In this document: piece after piece, positions 52,737 through 62,133 of the stretch
How the letters are laid out: each line of letters starts with the position of its first letter
Position numbering within the stretch: the first letter of the stretch is position 1
Assembly: GCF_027532945.1 (NCBI RefSeq)
Contig: NZ_JAPZTZ010000031.1
Coordinates: forward strand, 1 to 64,000
Reading direction: 5' to 3'
Source of the DNA: Phreatobacter sp.
Lineage (GTDB): Bacteria > Pseudomonadota > Alphaproteobacteria > Rhizobiales > Phreatobacteraceae
DNA length: 64,000 nucleotides
The notes under the pieces: model-generated
Told to the model about the DNA's origin: nothing
The model's database searches: none
The model's input: only the letters and a program-made list of their open reading frames with translations
Translations under genes and position numbers: made by a program

Positions 52737-54707
52737 ATGGTGGCTCACGGGACAGTCAAATCCCGCCGATACGCCTGTCTTCTCGCCGGTGTGCTGCACG
52801 TCAGCACGCCGCAGACCTCCCATGCTTTCGATTTTTTTGGCCTCTTTGGCGAGCGTCCGCCGGCCGTCTCGGCCCAGGCCGTCGCCTATCAGCTGGACAT
52901 CCAGGGCCTCGGCTCCGACGCCCCCGCACTCGCCGCCATCCGCGACGTCTCCATCCTCTATCGTCTTCGGGCCGAGGCGCCGCAGAACGGCGACGAACTC
53001 GTTCGCCGCGCCGAGGCCGACCTGCCGCGCATCGTCGATGCGCTCTGGGGCTCCGGCTATTACGCCGCCCGCGTCTCCATCGTCGTCGGTGGCCAGGCGA
53101 TCAGCCTCGACCGTCCCGCCGGCGCCGGCGCCCGCGCCACCATCGACAGCTTCCGCGGCCGCGCCCTCGTGCCCGTTGCGGTGGTCGTCGAGACCGGTCC
53201 GCTCTACCGCTTCGGCCGGGTCCAAGTGCTCGACCAGCGCAGCGACCTGCCCTTCGATCCCGCCGTGCTGCCGCCGCGGCTGGTCACCATCAAGCCCGGC
53301 GATGCCGCCCGCACCGAGGAGGTTCTTCAGGCCGCAGCAGCCCTCGCTGATCATTTCCGCGACCGCAGCCACCCCTTCGTCAAGGTCGGGCGACGCCAGC
53401 CGGTCATCGACCACCCCTCCCGCACCGTCGACCTGACGCTGATGGTCGATCCGGGCGCGCGCGCCGGCATCGGCGGCATCGGCGTCTCCGGCACACAGCA
53501 GGTCGATCCCGCCGTCGTCCGCTCCTTCATCTATGCCGAGCGCGGCGATCCCTATTCGCGCAAGGCCATGGCCGACATCCGCCGGTCGGTGGCGCGGATC
53601 GAGGCCATCGGGGGCGTGCGCGTGCGCGAGGGCACCGCCCTCGATTCCAATGGCCAATTGCCCATCGATGTCGAGGTGACCGAGCGGCCCTTGCGCGTGC
53701 TCGGCGGTTCGCTGCGCTACTCGACCATCGACGGCCCGTCGCTGAAGGCCTACTGGGCCCACCGCAATCTCTTCGGCGGGGCGGAGCGCCTGCGCCTCGA
53801 TGCCGACCTCTTCTATTTCACCGGCAACCAGAACTGGCCGGGCGGCTCCACGCGGCGCGGCTTCAACACCGACGATATCGGTGGCCGCCTCTCCGCCTCG
53901 TTCCTCAAGCCGGCGCTCTGGGGCACCCGCAACGACCTCCTGGTCGATGCCTTCGTGCAGCGCGAGATCACCGACCTCTATACCAGCAACCTCGCCAATG
54001 CGACGGTCGCCATCCGCCACCGCTTCACCGACACGTTCAACGTCCGGGCCGGCGTCGAGGGCGAGGTCGGCCGCTCTGTCGACGTGCTCGGCCGCTACGA
54101 TTACGGCCTCGTGGGCCTGCCGGTCGCGGCCTCCTATGACACCACCGACCGGCCGCTCGACCCGACCCGCGGCGTGCGCGTGACGGCCACGGTGACGCCC
54201 TATCTCGGCTTCGGCGCCGCGCCGGACAGCTTCCTCATCAGCCGCATCCAGGCCTCGGCCTATTACGCCATCGACGAGCAGGCCCGCACCATCCTCGCCG
54301 GCCGCGTCGCCTTCGGCTCGATCCTCGGCGGCACGCTCGCCGACATCCCGGCCTCCCGCCGCTTCTATGCGGGCGGCGGTGGCTCGGTGCGCGGCTACGA
54401 GTTCAAGAGCCTTGGTCCTCGCGACGCCTTCGGCAATGTCACCGGCGGCAAGAGCCTGTTCGAGGCCTCGCTCGAGGCGCGGATCAGGATCACCGAGACG
54501 CTGGGCATCGTGCCCTTCTTCGACATGGGCCAGGCCTATTCGGGCTCGCTGCCCGACGGCTCGGCGCCGCTGCGCTACGCCGCTGGCCTCGGGCTTCGCT
54601 ACTACACCGCCGTTGGCCCCATCCGCTTCGACGTCGCCGTGCCGCTGCAGCGCCGCACCGGCGAGCGGCCCTATGCCTTCTACGTCAGCATCGGACAGGC
54701 CTTCTGA
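52737..54707 (+). CDS. tamA: Autotransporter assembly complex outer-membrane protein TamA (Omp85 family)
   Basis: Omp85/BamA-family protein of 656 residues with a signal sequence (ACLLAGVLHVSTPQTSHA). POTRA domains cover about residues 45-270, with GLGSDAPALAAIRDVSILYR and GDPYSRKAMADIRRSVARIE; the C-terminal 16-stranded barrel contains FYAGGGGSVRGYEFKSLGPR, the Omp85 lid-lock motif, and ends IRFDVAVPLQRRTGERPYAF. AAAGG precedes the start at 52737. The stop shares a base with tamB. TamA inserts autotransporters and other outer-membrane proteins; the window also encodes one autotransporter. Confidence 0.93.
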   Translation: MVAHGTVKSRRYACLLAGVLHVSTPQTSHAFDFFGLFGERPPAVSAQAVAYQLDIQGLGSDAPALAAIRDVSILYRLRAEAPQNGDELVRRAEADLPRIVDALWGSGYYAARVSIVVGGQAISLDRPAGAGARATIDSFRGRALVPVAVVVETGPLYRFGRVQVLDQRSDLPFDPAVLPPRLVTIKPGDAARTEEVLQAAAALADHFRDRSHPFVKVGRRQPVIDHPSRTVDLTLMVDPGARAGIGGIGVSGTQQVDPAVVRSFIYAERGDPYSRKAMADIRRSVARIEAIGGVRVREGTALDSNGQLPIDVEVTERPLRVLGGSLRYSTIDGPSLKAYWAHRNLFGGAERLRLDADLFYFTGNQNWPGGSTRRGFNTDDIGGRLSASFLKPALWGTRNDLLVDAFVQREITDLYTSNLANATVAIRHRFTDTFNVRAGVEGEVGRSVDVLGRYDYGLVGLPVAASYDTTDRPLDPTRGVRVTATVTPYLGFGAAPDSFLISRIQASAYYAIDEQARTILAGRVAFGSILGGTLADIPASRRFYAGGGGSVRGYEFKSLGPRDAFGNVTGGKSLFEASLEARIRITETLGIVPFFDMGQAYSGSLPDGSAPLRYAAGLGLRYYTAVGPIRFDVAVPLQRRTGERPYAFYVSIGQAF

Positions 54708-57700
54708 TGATGACGCGCACCCGCACCCTCTTCGCCCTCCTCGTCCTCGCCATCCTGGTGACGGGCGCGGCCATGCTGCTCGCGCCGACCCGCCCGCAGG
54801 CGCAGGAGGACCAGGGCATCCTCGCCGGCTTCATTTCGCGCACCCTGTCCTCGCCGGGATCGACCGTGTCCATCGGCGCGGTGGAGGGCCCGCTCTCCTC
54901 CGATGCGATGATCCGCAATGTCACCATCGCCGACCGCGACGGCGTCTATCTGCGCATCGACACGATCCGCCTCGTCTGGCGGCGGGTGGCGCTGCTCTCA
55001 CGCCGGCTCGAGATCCAGAACCTCGAGATCGGCCGGGTCGAACTGCTCCGCAAGCCGGTGGCCGATTCCTCAGCCGCCCCGCCGCCGAGCGACGGACCGC
55101 TGGTGCCCGAGCTTCCGGTGAAGGTGGAGATCGGCAAGTTCGCCATCGGGGAATTCGTGCTGGGCGAGCCTGTCCTCGGCGTCGCCGCCCGTTTCTCCGC
55201 GGCTGGCACAGCTTCCATCGGCCGGGCGGCGGAAGGCCTCAATGCCGATGTCCAGGTGCGCCGTACCGATGCCCCCGGCCTCTCGACCATCAAGCTCGGC
55301 TTCGTGCCGTCGAGCCAGCAGCTCGACCTCTCGGTCCAGCATGACGAACCGGCCGGCGGCATCCTCGCGCGCCTCGCCAACCTGCCGGGACTGCCGCCGG
55401 TCAAGCTCGACCTCGCCGGCAACGGCCGCCTCGACGACTGGCGCGGGCGCATCGCCTTCGATGCCGGTCCGGACATCAACGCCCGCGGCGACGCCATCCT
55501 GTCGCGCGATGCCCAGATCCGCCGGCTGGCCTTGAGGCTCGATGCCCGCATCGAGAACCTGTTGCCGCCCGGCGTCTCGGCCGTCTTCGCCGGGGCGACC
55601 AGGCTCGAGGGCCGCATCGTCTTCGGCGATGATGGCGGCTATGCCATCGAGGCCTTCCGCCTCGCCTCCGACATCGCCGAACTCACCGCCGCGGGCTATC
55701 TCACCGCCCGCAACGAACTGAACGTCACCGCACGCGGCCGCGCCCTGCCCAATGCCGGCGGCGCCACGGCCCGCGGCTCCGCCCGCATCGAGCGCCTGAT
55801 CTTCGACATGAGCGCCATGGGCGCCCTCGACGCCCCGCGGGTCGAGGGCAAGCTCGATCTCGCCGGCCTCGACGGGCCTGGTGCGAAGATCGGCAGCATG
55901 AGCGCCCTCATCGCAGCCGAGCCCGAGGCGGCAGGCTCCAAGCGCTATCGCGTCGTTGCCGACGGGACCGTCGAGGGCCTCGTCCTCGCCGATGCCGGCA
56001 TTGCCGAGGCCATCGGGCCGCGCGCCGCGCTGAAGCTGCGGGCGGTGGTGAACGAGGAGGCGGTCACCGAGGTGTCCGAACTGTCCGTCGCCTCGCCGAA
56101 CCTGCGCTTCGCCTTCACCGGCCGCAGCGGCGCGAAGCTGCTGGACGGTCAGGTACAGGCCGATATCCTCCGCCTCTCGGCCCTGTCGCGGCTCGCCGGC
56201 CGCCCGCTCTCCGGCCAGGGCTATGTGGCGGCGACGCTCTCCGGCGATCCCTCGCAGGGGCTCACCCGCGTCGTGCTGAATGGACGTGCCACCGAACTCG
56301 CCCTCGGCCACCCGGTCGCCGATCGCGTCATCGGCCGGCAGGCGACCCTTGCCGGCACCATCATCCGCCGCCACGCCGTCATGACGCTCGAGGGCGTGAC
56401 GCTGGGCGGACGCCATGTCACCGCCGGCCTCGACGGCACGATGGGCGACGGGCGCATCGCCATGCGCGCAGCCCTCGCCCTCCCCGACCTGTCGCAGGTC
56501 GACGGCCAGCTTGCCGGCGCCGCCCGCGCCGATGCCACCATCACCGGCGACCTCATCGACCCCGACGTGGTCCTGCGCCTTGCCGCGCCGAATGCCCGCG
56601 TGCTGAACCGGCCGATCCGCGACCTCGTCCTGACCATCGACGCGAAGACGGTGACGTCGCGCCCGGCCATCACCCTGACCGGCCGCGGCGACATCGACGG
56701 CAAGCCACTGACGGCGGACGCGGTCGCCCGCAGCGAGGGCGCCGGCTGGCTTCTCGACCGGCTGGCGCTGCGCCTCGGCTCGGTCACGGCGGAGGGCCAG
56801 GGGCGGACCGGTCCCGGCAGGCTTGCCAGCGGCCGGATGACCATTGCCGCCGGCGACATCGACGACCTGTCGCCGCTCGTCCTCACCCGCCTCTCGGGGA
56901 GCCTGCGCGCAACCCTCGTCGCCGACGCGACCGGCGGCCGCCAGTCCGTCGCGGTGCAGGGCGACGGCCAGCGCCTGGTTTTCGGAGCCGCCAGCCTCAA
57001 CATCCTGCGCGCCGACCTGCGCGGCGAGGACCTTTACGGCCGCCCGCGCCTGCAGGGCGAGGCGACCGTCGACCGCCTCGTCGCCGGTCGCGAAACCGTC
57101 GAGCGTATTGAGCTGAAGGCGACGGGGAGCGGCGAGGCCACCGACGTGACGCTTGCCGCCCGCGCCCGCGGCTTCGTGCTGGCCAGCAATGGCCGCCTCA
57201 TCCCCGGATCGCCGAACCGCCTCGACCTCGCAAGCTTCACCGCCACCCGCCAGGGCGCCCGCATCGCCCTCGCCCGTCCGGCGACCCTCACCTTCGAGGG
57301 CGCCGAGATCCGCACGGAGCGGCTGACGCTCGCCCTGCAGGGCGGCGAGGTGGAGGTCACCGGCACGCTCGGAGCCCAGCTCGACGCCACCGTCCAGGCG
57401 CGCCGCGTGCCGCTCGCCGCCATCGACATCCTCGCCCCCGGAATCGGCCTTGCCGGCACGCTCGACGCCCGCGCCACCCTGCGCGGACCGGCCGCAGCGC
57501 CCCGCGGCCCCTTTGAGGCGACGGTGCGCGGCTTCGCCGCTCCCGCCACCCGCAATGCCGGCGTGCCTGCCCTCGACATCACCGCCCGCGGCGAGGCGCG
57601 CGGCGAGCGCGCCAGCCTCGACGCCACGATCAATGGCGGGCGGACCATCGCCCTGACCGTTGCGGGCTCAGTCCCCATGACCGCGGCCGGCGCCCTCGAT

Positions 57701-59005
57701 CTCACGGTGCGTGGCAGCCTCGACGCCGCGCTCGCCAATGCCCAGCTCGCCGGCTCCGGCCAGCGCGTCACCGGCCGCCTCGCGATCGACGGCGCTCTGC
57801 GCGGCACCGCGACCCGCCCGGATATCCAGGGCACGGCGACGCTCTCCGGCGGCTCGTTCAGCGATCCACTGAATGGCATCGCCTTCACCGCCATCGAGGG
57901 CCGCATCATGGGCCGCGGCACCGACATCGTCGTCGAGCGCCTCACCGCGCGGGCGAAGAACGGCGGGACGGTGGCGCTCACCGGCCGCGTCAGCGCCGAT
58001 CCGCTACGCAATTTCCCTGCCGACCTGAAGGTCTCCGCCCGCAATGCCGAGCTGGTGTCGAGCGACGTGATGCAGATGACCGCCAGCCTCGATCTCGGCG
58101 TGAGCGGGCCGCTGGCGACCACGCCGCGCCTCTCCGGACGGATCGATGTCACGACCATCGAGGTGCGCGTCCCGGACCGGCTCCCCTCGAACGCCGAGCC
58201 GCTGCGCGATGCCCGCCACGTCGGCGCCCCGGCACAGACCCGTGCCCGCCTCGCCCAGCTTGAACGCCAGCGCGCCGCGGCAGCGACGCGCGGCCGCGCC
58301 CCGTTCAATGCGACCCTCGATGTGGTGCTCGACGCGCCGGGCCGGGTCTTCGTGCGCGGCCGCGGCATCGACGCCGAGCTCGGCGGCCAGCTGCGGCTCG
58401 CCGGCACCACCCGCGACATGCGCGCCAACGGCGCCTTCGAAATGCGCCGCGGCCGCCTGTCCATTCTGACCCAGCGGCTCGACTTCACCCGCGGCCGCGT
58501 CACCTTCGGCGGCGGCGACCTCGTCCCCGACCTCGACTTCGTCGCCGAGACGCGCGCAACCGACATCACCGCCAGCATCGGCATCACCGGCCGCGCCACC
58601 CAGCCTGAATTCACCCTCTCCTCGACGCCGACCCTGCCACAGGACGAAGTGCTGTCGCGCCTGCTGTTCCAGCGCGCCGCGGCGGGCCTCTCGCCCTTCC
58701 AGGCGGTGCAGCTCGCCCAGGCCGTGGCGATCCTCTCGGGCAGCGGCGGCGCCGATGCCTTCGAGGCGACGCGCCGGGCGCTGGGCGTTGACAATCTCGA
58801 CGTCACCACCGGCGCCTCGGGGCCGACCGTCGGCGTCTCGCGCGCCATCAACGAGCGCGTCAGGGTCGGCGTCCGCACCGGCGCGAGGCCGGAGAACAGC
58901 GCCATCGGCGTCGACATCGACCTGACCCGCCGCATCCGCATCCAGACCGAGATCGGTGCCGATGGGCGCGCCGCCGCCGGCATCGGCGCCGAAGTGGAGT
59001 GGTAA
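54707..59005 (+). CDS. tamB: Translocation and assembly module protein TamB
   Basis: Very large inner-membrane-anchored AsmA-like protein of 1432 residues that spans the periplasm and partners TamA. An N-terminal helix (FALLVLAILVTGAAMLLA) is followed by more than a thousand residues of beta-taco repeats, and the C-terminal DUF490/TamB domain is seen in GRVTFGGGDLVPDLDFVAET, STPTLPQDEVLSRLLFQRAA and IQTEIGADGRAAAGIGAEVEW-like end (last residues AEVEW). The start overlaps the tamA stop. Recent work links TamB-like proteins to phospholipid transport as well. Length and domain order are normal. Confidence 0.93.
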   Translation: MMTRTRTLFALLVLAILVTGAAMLLAPTRPQAQEDQGILAGFISRTLSSPGSTVSIGAVEGPLSSDAMIRNVTIADRDGVYLRIDTIRLVWRRVALLSRRLEIQNLEIGRVELLRKPVADSSAAPPPSDGPLVPELPVKVEIGKFAIGEFVLGEPVLGVAARFSAAGTASIGRAAEGLNADVQVRRTDAPGLSTIKLGFVPSSQQLDLSVQHDEPAGGILARLANLPGLPPVKLDLAGNGRLDDWRGRIAFDAGPDINARGDAILSRDAQIRRLALRLDARIENLLPPGVSAVFAGATRLEGRIVFGDDGGYAIEAFRLASDIAELTAAGYLTARNELNVTARGRALPNAGGATARGSARIERLIFDMSAMGALDAPRVEGKLDLAGLDGPGAKIGSMSALIAAEPEAAGSKRYRVVADGTVEGLVLADAGIAEAIGPRAALKLRAVVNEEAVTEVSELSVASPNLRFAFTGRSGAKLLDGQVQADILRLSALSRLAGRPLSGQGYVAATLSGDPSQGLTRVVLNGRATELALGHPVADRVIGRQATLAGTIIRRHAVMTLEGVTLGGRHVTAGLDGTMGDGRIAMRAALALPDLSQVDGQLAGAARADATITGDLIDPDVVLRLAAPNARVLNRPIRDLVLTIDAKTVTSRPAITLTGRGDIDGKPLTADAVARSEGAGWLLDRLALRLGSVTAEGQGRTGPGRLASGRMTIAAGDIDDLSPLVLTRLSGSLRATLVADATGGRQSVAVQGDGQRLVFGAASLNILRADLRGEDLYGRPRLQGEATVDRLVAGRETVERIELKATGSGEATDVTLAARARGFVLASNGRLIPGSPNRLDLASFTATRQGARIALARPATLTFEGAEIRTERLTLALQGGEVEVTGTLGAQLDATVQARRVPLAAIDILAPGIGLAGTLDARATLRGPAAAPRGPFEATVRGFAAPATRNAGVPALDITARGEARGERASLDATINGGRTIALTVAGSVPMTAAGALDLTVRGSLDAALANAQLAGSGQRVTGRLAIDGALRGTATRPDIQGTATLSGGSFSDPLNGIAFTAIEGRIMGRGTDIVVERLTARAKNGGTVALTGRVSADPLRNFPADLKVSARNAELVSSDVMQMTASLDLGVSGPLATTPRLSGRIDVTTIEVRVPDRLPSNAEPLRDARHVGAPAQTRARLAQLERQRAAAATRGRAPFNATLDVVLDAPGRVFVRGRGIDAELGGQLRLAGTTRDMRANGAFEMRRGRLSILTQRLDFTRGRVTFGGGDLVPDLDFVAETRATDITASIGITGRATQPEFTLSSTPTLPQDEVLSRLLFQRAAAGLSPFQAVQLAQAVAILSGSGGADAFEATRRALGVDNLDVTTGASGPTVGVSRAINERVRVGVRTGARPENSAIGVDIDLTRRIRIQTEIGADGRAAAGIGAEVEW

Positions 59006-59030
59006 GGGTCCGGACGGAACGGGCCCGCGC

Positions 59031-59666
59031 CTAGTCGCGGCGCGCGACGAGGAAGATGCGGGGATCGCGACGCCCGGAGCCGTGACGATCCCGCTCGACC
59101 AGGGTGAACCCCGCCACGACGAGGGCGGCCTCCAGATCGGTGGCCGCGAAGACATCGACCGGCGGCGCCTTGCCGATCAGCTGCATCACCGGCAGGGCGA
59201 GACGGATGAGCGGGTTCATCTCCTTGAGGCACGGCGTCTTGGAGATGAACAGGCCCCCCGGCTTCAGCAGCCGGTACACCTCGGCGAGCACAGCCGCGCG
59301 GTCGGCGACCAGATGAAGGACATTGAAGGCCAGCACGGCGTCGTGGGTCCCCGCTGGGCCGCCGGGCTCCTCGGCCGCGCGGGCCGCGAAGGTGATGTTG
59401 GGGCAGTCCTGCGCCGCAGCCTTCTGCCGGGCGATGGCGATCATCGCCGGGGAGACATCGGTGGCGATGATCCGTGCGACGGCCGGCGCCAGTCTCAACG
59501 CCGTCGTGCCCGTGCCGCAGCCGATCTCGACGGCGCTGTCGGTCGCCTTCAGCAGGGCCACCGTGCGCGCGAGCGTGCGCTCATAGCCCGCCATGTCCGT
59601 GATCGGATCGGCGGCATAGCGTTCGGCGATGCGGTCCCAGAAGCGTGTGGCGGCAGCAACGGTCAT
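59031..59666 (-). CDS. SAM-dependent methyltransferase (class I)
   Basis: Methyltransferase of 211 residues. Motif I is VEIGCGTGTTALRLAP, the SAM-binding acidic residue follows in IIATDVSPAMIAIARQKA, and motif IV is AVLAFNVLHLVADR; motif VI reads LLKPGGLFISKTPCL. The start at 59666 has AGGAG six to seven bases upstream, better than the ATG at 59723. It is divergent from the LysR gene across an 80-bp gap, the usual arrangement for a regulator and its target. The substrate is unknown; the sequence fits ubiquinone/menaquinone-type small-molecule methyltransferases. Confidence 0.88.
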   Translation of the reverse strand: MTVAAATRFWDRIAERYAADPITDMAGYERTLARTVALLKATDSAVEIGCGTGTTALRLAPAVARIIATDVSPAMIAIARQKAAAQDCPNITFAARAAEEPGGPAGTHDAVLAFNVLHLVADRAAVLAEVYRLLKPGGLFISKTPCLKEMNPLIRLALPVMQLIGKAPPVDVFAATDLEAALVVAGFTLVERDRHGSGRRDPRIFLVARRD

Positions 59667-59746
59667 CAGGCTCTCCTGCCCTTCCGCTAGCACGGCCATG
59701 GTCATTCGCCATTGAACGACCACGTAAGAGCGATATACGAAATTGC

Positions 59747-60652
59747 ATGAAGATCATGGACTGGAACTGGGCGCGCGCCTTCTGTGCGACCGCCGAGGCG
59801 GGGTCGCTGTCGGCGGCGGCACGCCATCTCGGCCTGACGCAGCCGACATTGTCGCGCCAGATCGCAGCGCTGGAGGCCGATCTCGGCGTCGGATTGTTCG
59901 ACCGGATCGGCAAGCGGCTGGTGCTGACACCCATCGGGCGCTCGCTGCTCGATCATGCGCGGGTCATGGCGGAAGCCGCCGATGCTTTCGCGCTGGCTGC
60001 GGCGGGCGAGGCAAAGGACCCTGCCGGCGAGATCTCCATCTCAGCGACCGAGGCCATGGCGGTTCACGTCCTGCCGGACATTCTCGCTCGCCTGCGCCGG
60101 GACGCGCCGCAACTGGCGATCACCATCGTGGTGACCGATGCGCTGAGCGACCTGCGCCGGCGCGAGGCCGACATCGCCATCCGCCATGTCCGGCCAATCG
60201 AGGCCGAACTGATCGGACGCCATGTCGGGGACCTGCGGGCGCATCTCTATGCGGCCGACAGCTGGATCGCCGCCCATGGCATGCCGCAGACGCCGCAGGA
60301 TCTGGCGACGGCCGATATGCTGGCCTTCGAGCCCGTGGACCGGTTCATCGCGCATCTCGCCGCCCATGGGGTACCGGTCGCCGCCGGGCAATGCCGGATC
60401 GTGTCGGACAATGCCCTGGCCCTCTGGGAGCTGGTCGCGCGCGGGCTGGGGATCGGCGTGGTGCTGGATGCGGCTGCGGCAAGGCTGCCGGGCATCAGCC
60501 GGATCCTGCCGGACCTGCCGGGCATCCCGGTGCCCCTCTGGCTCGTGGCCCATCGCGACCTGCGCACCAACGCGCGGATGCGCCTCGCCTTCGACATTGT
60601 CGCCGACGGGCTGCGCGGGGTCGTGAGATCCGCCGGCAGGGACCGCCGCTGA
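59747..60652 (+). CDS. LysR-family transcriptional regulator
   Basis: LysR regulator of 301 residues. The N-terminal winged HTH is ARAFCATAEAGSLSAAARHL followed by LTQPTLSRQIAALEADLGVG and LFDRIGKRLVLTPIGRSLLD. The effector domain starts near residue 90 (GEISISATEAMAVHVLPDIL) and has DLRRREADIAIRHVRP, typical for the group. It is divergent from the methyltransferase gene, which it may control. An ATG at 59756 is an alternative start. Confidence 0.93.
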   Translation: MKIMDWNWARAFCATAEAGSLSAAARHLGLTQPTLSRQIAALEADLGVGLFDRIGKRLVLTPIGRSLLDHARVMAEAADAFALAAAGEAKDPAGEISISATEAMAVHVLPDILARLRRDAPQLAITIVVTDALSDLRRREADIAIRHVRPIEAELIGRHVGDLRAHLYAADSWIAAHGMPQTPQDLATADMLAFEPVDRFIAHLAAHGVPVAAGQCRIVSDNALALWELVARGLGIGVVLDAAAARLPGISRILPDLPGIPVPLWLVAHRDLRTNARMRLAFDIVADGLRGVVRSAGRDRR

Positions 60653-60884
60653 CCGTCGCCGGGACCCGTCGCGAGGAGGGAGCGAGCGCTTCACCCGATG
60701 CCCTCCGGCCTGCCGTCCGGCGATGCGGCCGGACGCCGGATGCTGCCCTTCACCACCTGTGTCAGCACTTTTTTGAAGCGAGTGATAACAGTCTGATTTC
60801 GATGATGAAAATGAACTTTCCTGTTGCCTGATGCCGGATGTTGCGATGCACTCGGATTCGTCATCCGGCAAAGGAGGTTCGTGC

Positions 60885-61154
60885 ATGGCATCGGCAGATT
60901 TCGCCCGCCAGATCGAGGGCTACGGGCTGACCACGGCAGGCATTCTCTACCGCCTGCCCGACCATCCCTCCATCCTCCAGGAATATGTCTGGCAGGCCTA
61001 TGACCTCGCCCCGCGTTTTCCCGAGCTGAAGCGTTTCCTCGCCTTCTGGCAGGCGAGCCTCGAGGGCAAGCTCTACCGCGTCACCGTCGCCCACAAGGAC
61101 CTGATTGGCCCCGCCGAGATGGCGATGGTGGCCGGCGAGTTCCGGGTGCATTGA
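60885..61154 (+). CDS. Usg family protein
   Basis: Small soluble protein of 89 residues with the Usg pattern: GYGLTTAGILYRLPDHPSIL, YVWQAYDLAPRFPELKRFLA and LEGKLYRVTVAHKDLIGPAE. The ribosome binding site AAGGAGG is perfectly spaced, so this start is firm; an upstream ATG in frame at 60831 is not used. Usg proteins are found in alphaproteobacteria, often as a short gene of unknown role (the name comes from a gene upstream of trpF). It precedes the imuA promoter. Confidence 0.9.
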   Translation: MASADFARQIEGYGLTTAGILYRLPDHPSILQEYVWQAYDLAPRFPELKRFLAFWQASLEGKLYRVTVAHKDLIGPAEMAMVAGEFRVH

Positions 61155-61286
61155 GGCTCGCGAGGCGCTGCCCCCCGGGCCGCGGACGACGGCCGTCGCC
61201 AGCCCTTCTTCACCATGGCCGGGATTGGCCCCGGCCCCCTTTCCAGACTCGCCTTGACTCTCGCGACAGGAGTCCTCTCTATACAG

Positions 61287-61301
61287 GAACAAAACGGGAA
61301 C
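61287..61301 (-). promoter_or_regulatory. LexA (SOS) box before imuA
   Basis: GAAC-N7-GAAC on the plus strand, i.e. GTTC-N7-GTTC, the alphaproteobacterial SOS box. It ends 4 bases before the imuA ATG, and its second half contains the only Shine-Dalgarno-like GGGA, so LexA should block both promoter and translation start. Confidence 0.88.
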
Positions 61302-61305
61302 AATT

Positions 61306-62133
61306 ATGACCGCGCGACGCGACACCCTCGCGGCGCTGAAGGGCACCCTTGCGCGTCTGGAGCGGGGGGGCATGCCCCCGGCGTCGCCCCATGCCCCCTC
61401 GGACGGGTCCGGCCTCGTGCCGCTCGGTGCGGCCGGCCTCGACGCGGCGCTCGGCGGCGGCATCGCCCGCGCCGCACTGCACGAGGTCCATGCCGAGGCG
61501 CCCGTCCATGTGCCGGCGGCAACCGGCTTCACCCTCGGCCTCGCGCGCCGTGTCGCGCCGGCGGGTCCGCTCGTCTGGGTGCGCCAGCGCTTCCTCGACC
61601 AGGAATTCGGCCGGCCCTATGGCCGCGGCCTCGCCGCCCTCGGCCTTGATCCGGGCGCGGTGGTGATGGTGCGCGTGCGCGACGCGGAAGACGCGCTGAG
61701 GGCAACGCTGGACGCCGCCCGCTGCGGCGCTGTCGGCACGGTCGTCGCGGATATCTGGGGCGCGCCGAAGATCCTCGACCTCACCGCCAGCCGCCGCCTG
61801 TCGCTCGCCGCGGCCGAGAGCGGCGTCACCGTGCTGATGACCCGTGCCGGCGCCGAGCCTGAGCCCTCCGCCGCCCTCTCGCGCTGGCGCGTGCGCGGCC
61901 TTGCTTCCGAGGCCGCCGAGGGTGGCATGCCGGGTCGGCCCGCCTTCTCCGTCACCCTGCTGCGCCACCGCGCCGGCATTCCTCCCCGCGACTGGTCCAT
62001 GGAGTGGGATCGTGAACATGGCCGCTTCCGCGAGCGGACGGCGCTACCTGGCCGTCTGGCTCCCCTTCCTGCCGAGCGAACGGCTGCGCCGCCTGTGGAG
62101 CCGCAATCCATCCCCTTCCGCCGCGCCGGCTGA
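61306..62133 (+). CDS. imuA: ImuA, RecA-like mutasome accessory protein
   Basis: RecA-fold protein of 275 residues that supports SOS-induced translesion synthesis. LVPLGAAGLDAALGGGIARA is the first block of the fold (aligned to RecA but without a proper Walker A), followed by GPLVWVRQRFLDQEFGRPYG and AVGTVVADIWGAPKILDLTA. The start lies right after the SOS box. Its 3' end overlaps the imuB start by 116 bp. ImuA, ImuB and DnaE2 form the alphaproteobacterial mutasome. Confidence 0.92.
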   Translation: MTARRDTLAALKGTLARLERGGMPPASPHAPSDGSGLVPLGAAGLDAALGGGIARAALHEVHAEAPVHVPAATGFTLGLARRVAPAGPLVWVRQRFLDQEFGRPYGRGLAALGLDPGAVVMVRVRDAEDALRATLDAARCGAVGTVVADIWGAPKILDLTASRRLSLAAAESGVTVLMTRAGAEPEPSAALSRWRVRGLASEAAEGGMPGRPAFSVTLLRHRAGIPPRDWSMEWDREHGRFRERTALPGRLAPLPAERTAAPPVEPQSIPFRRAG

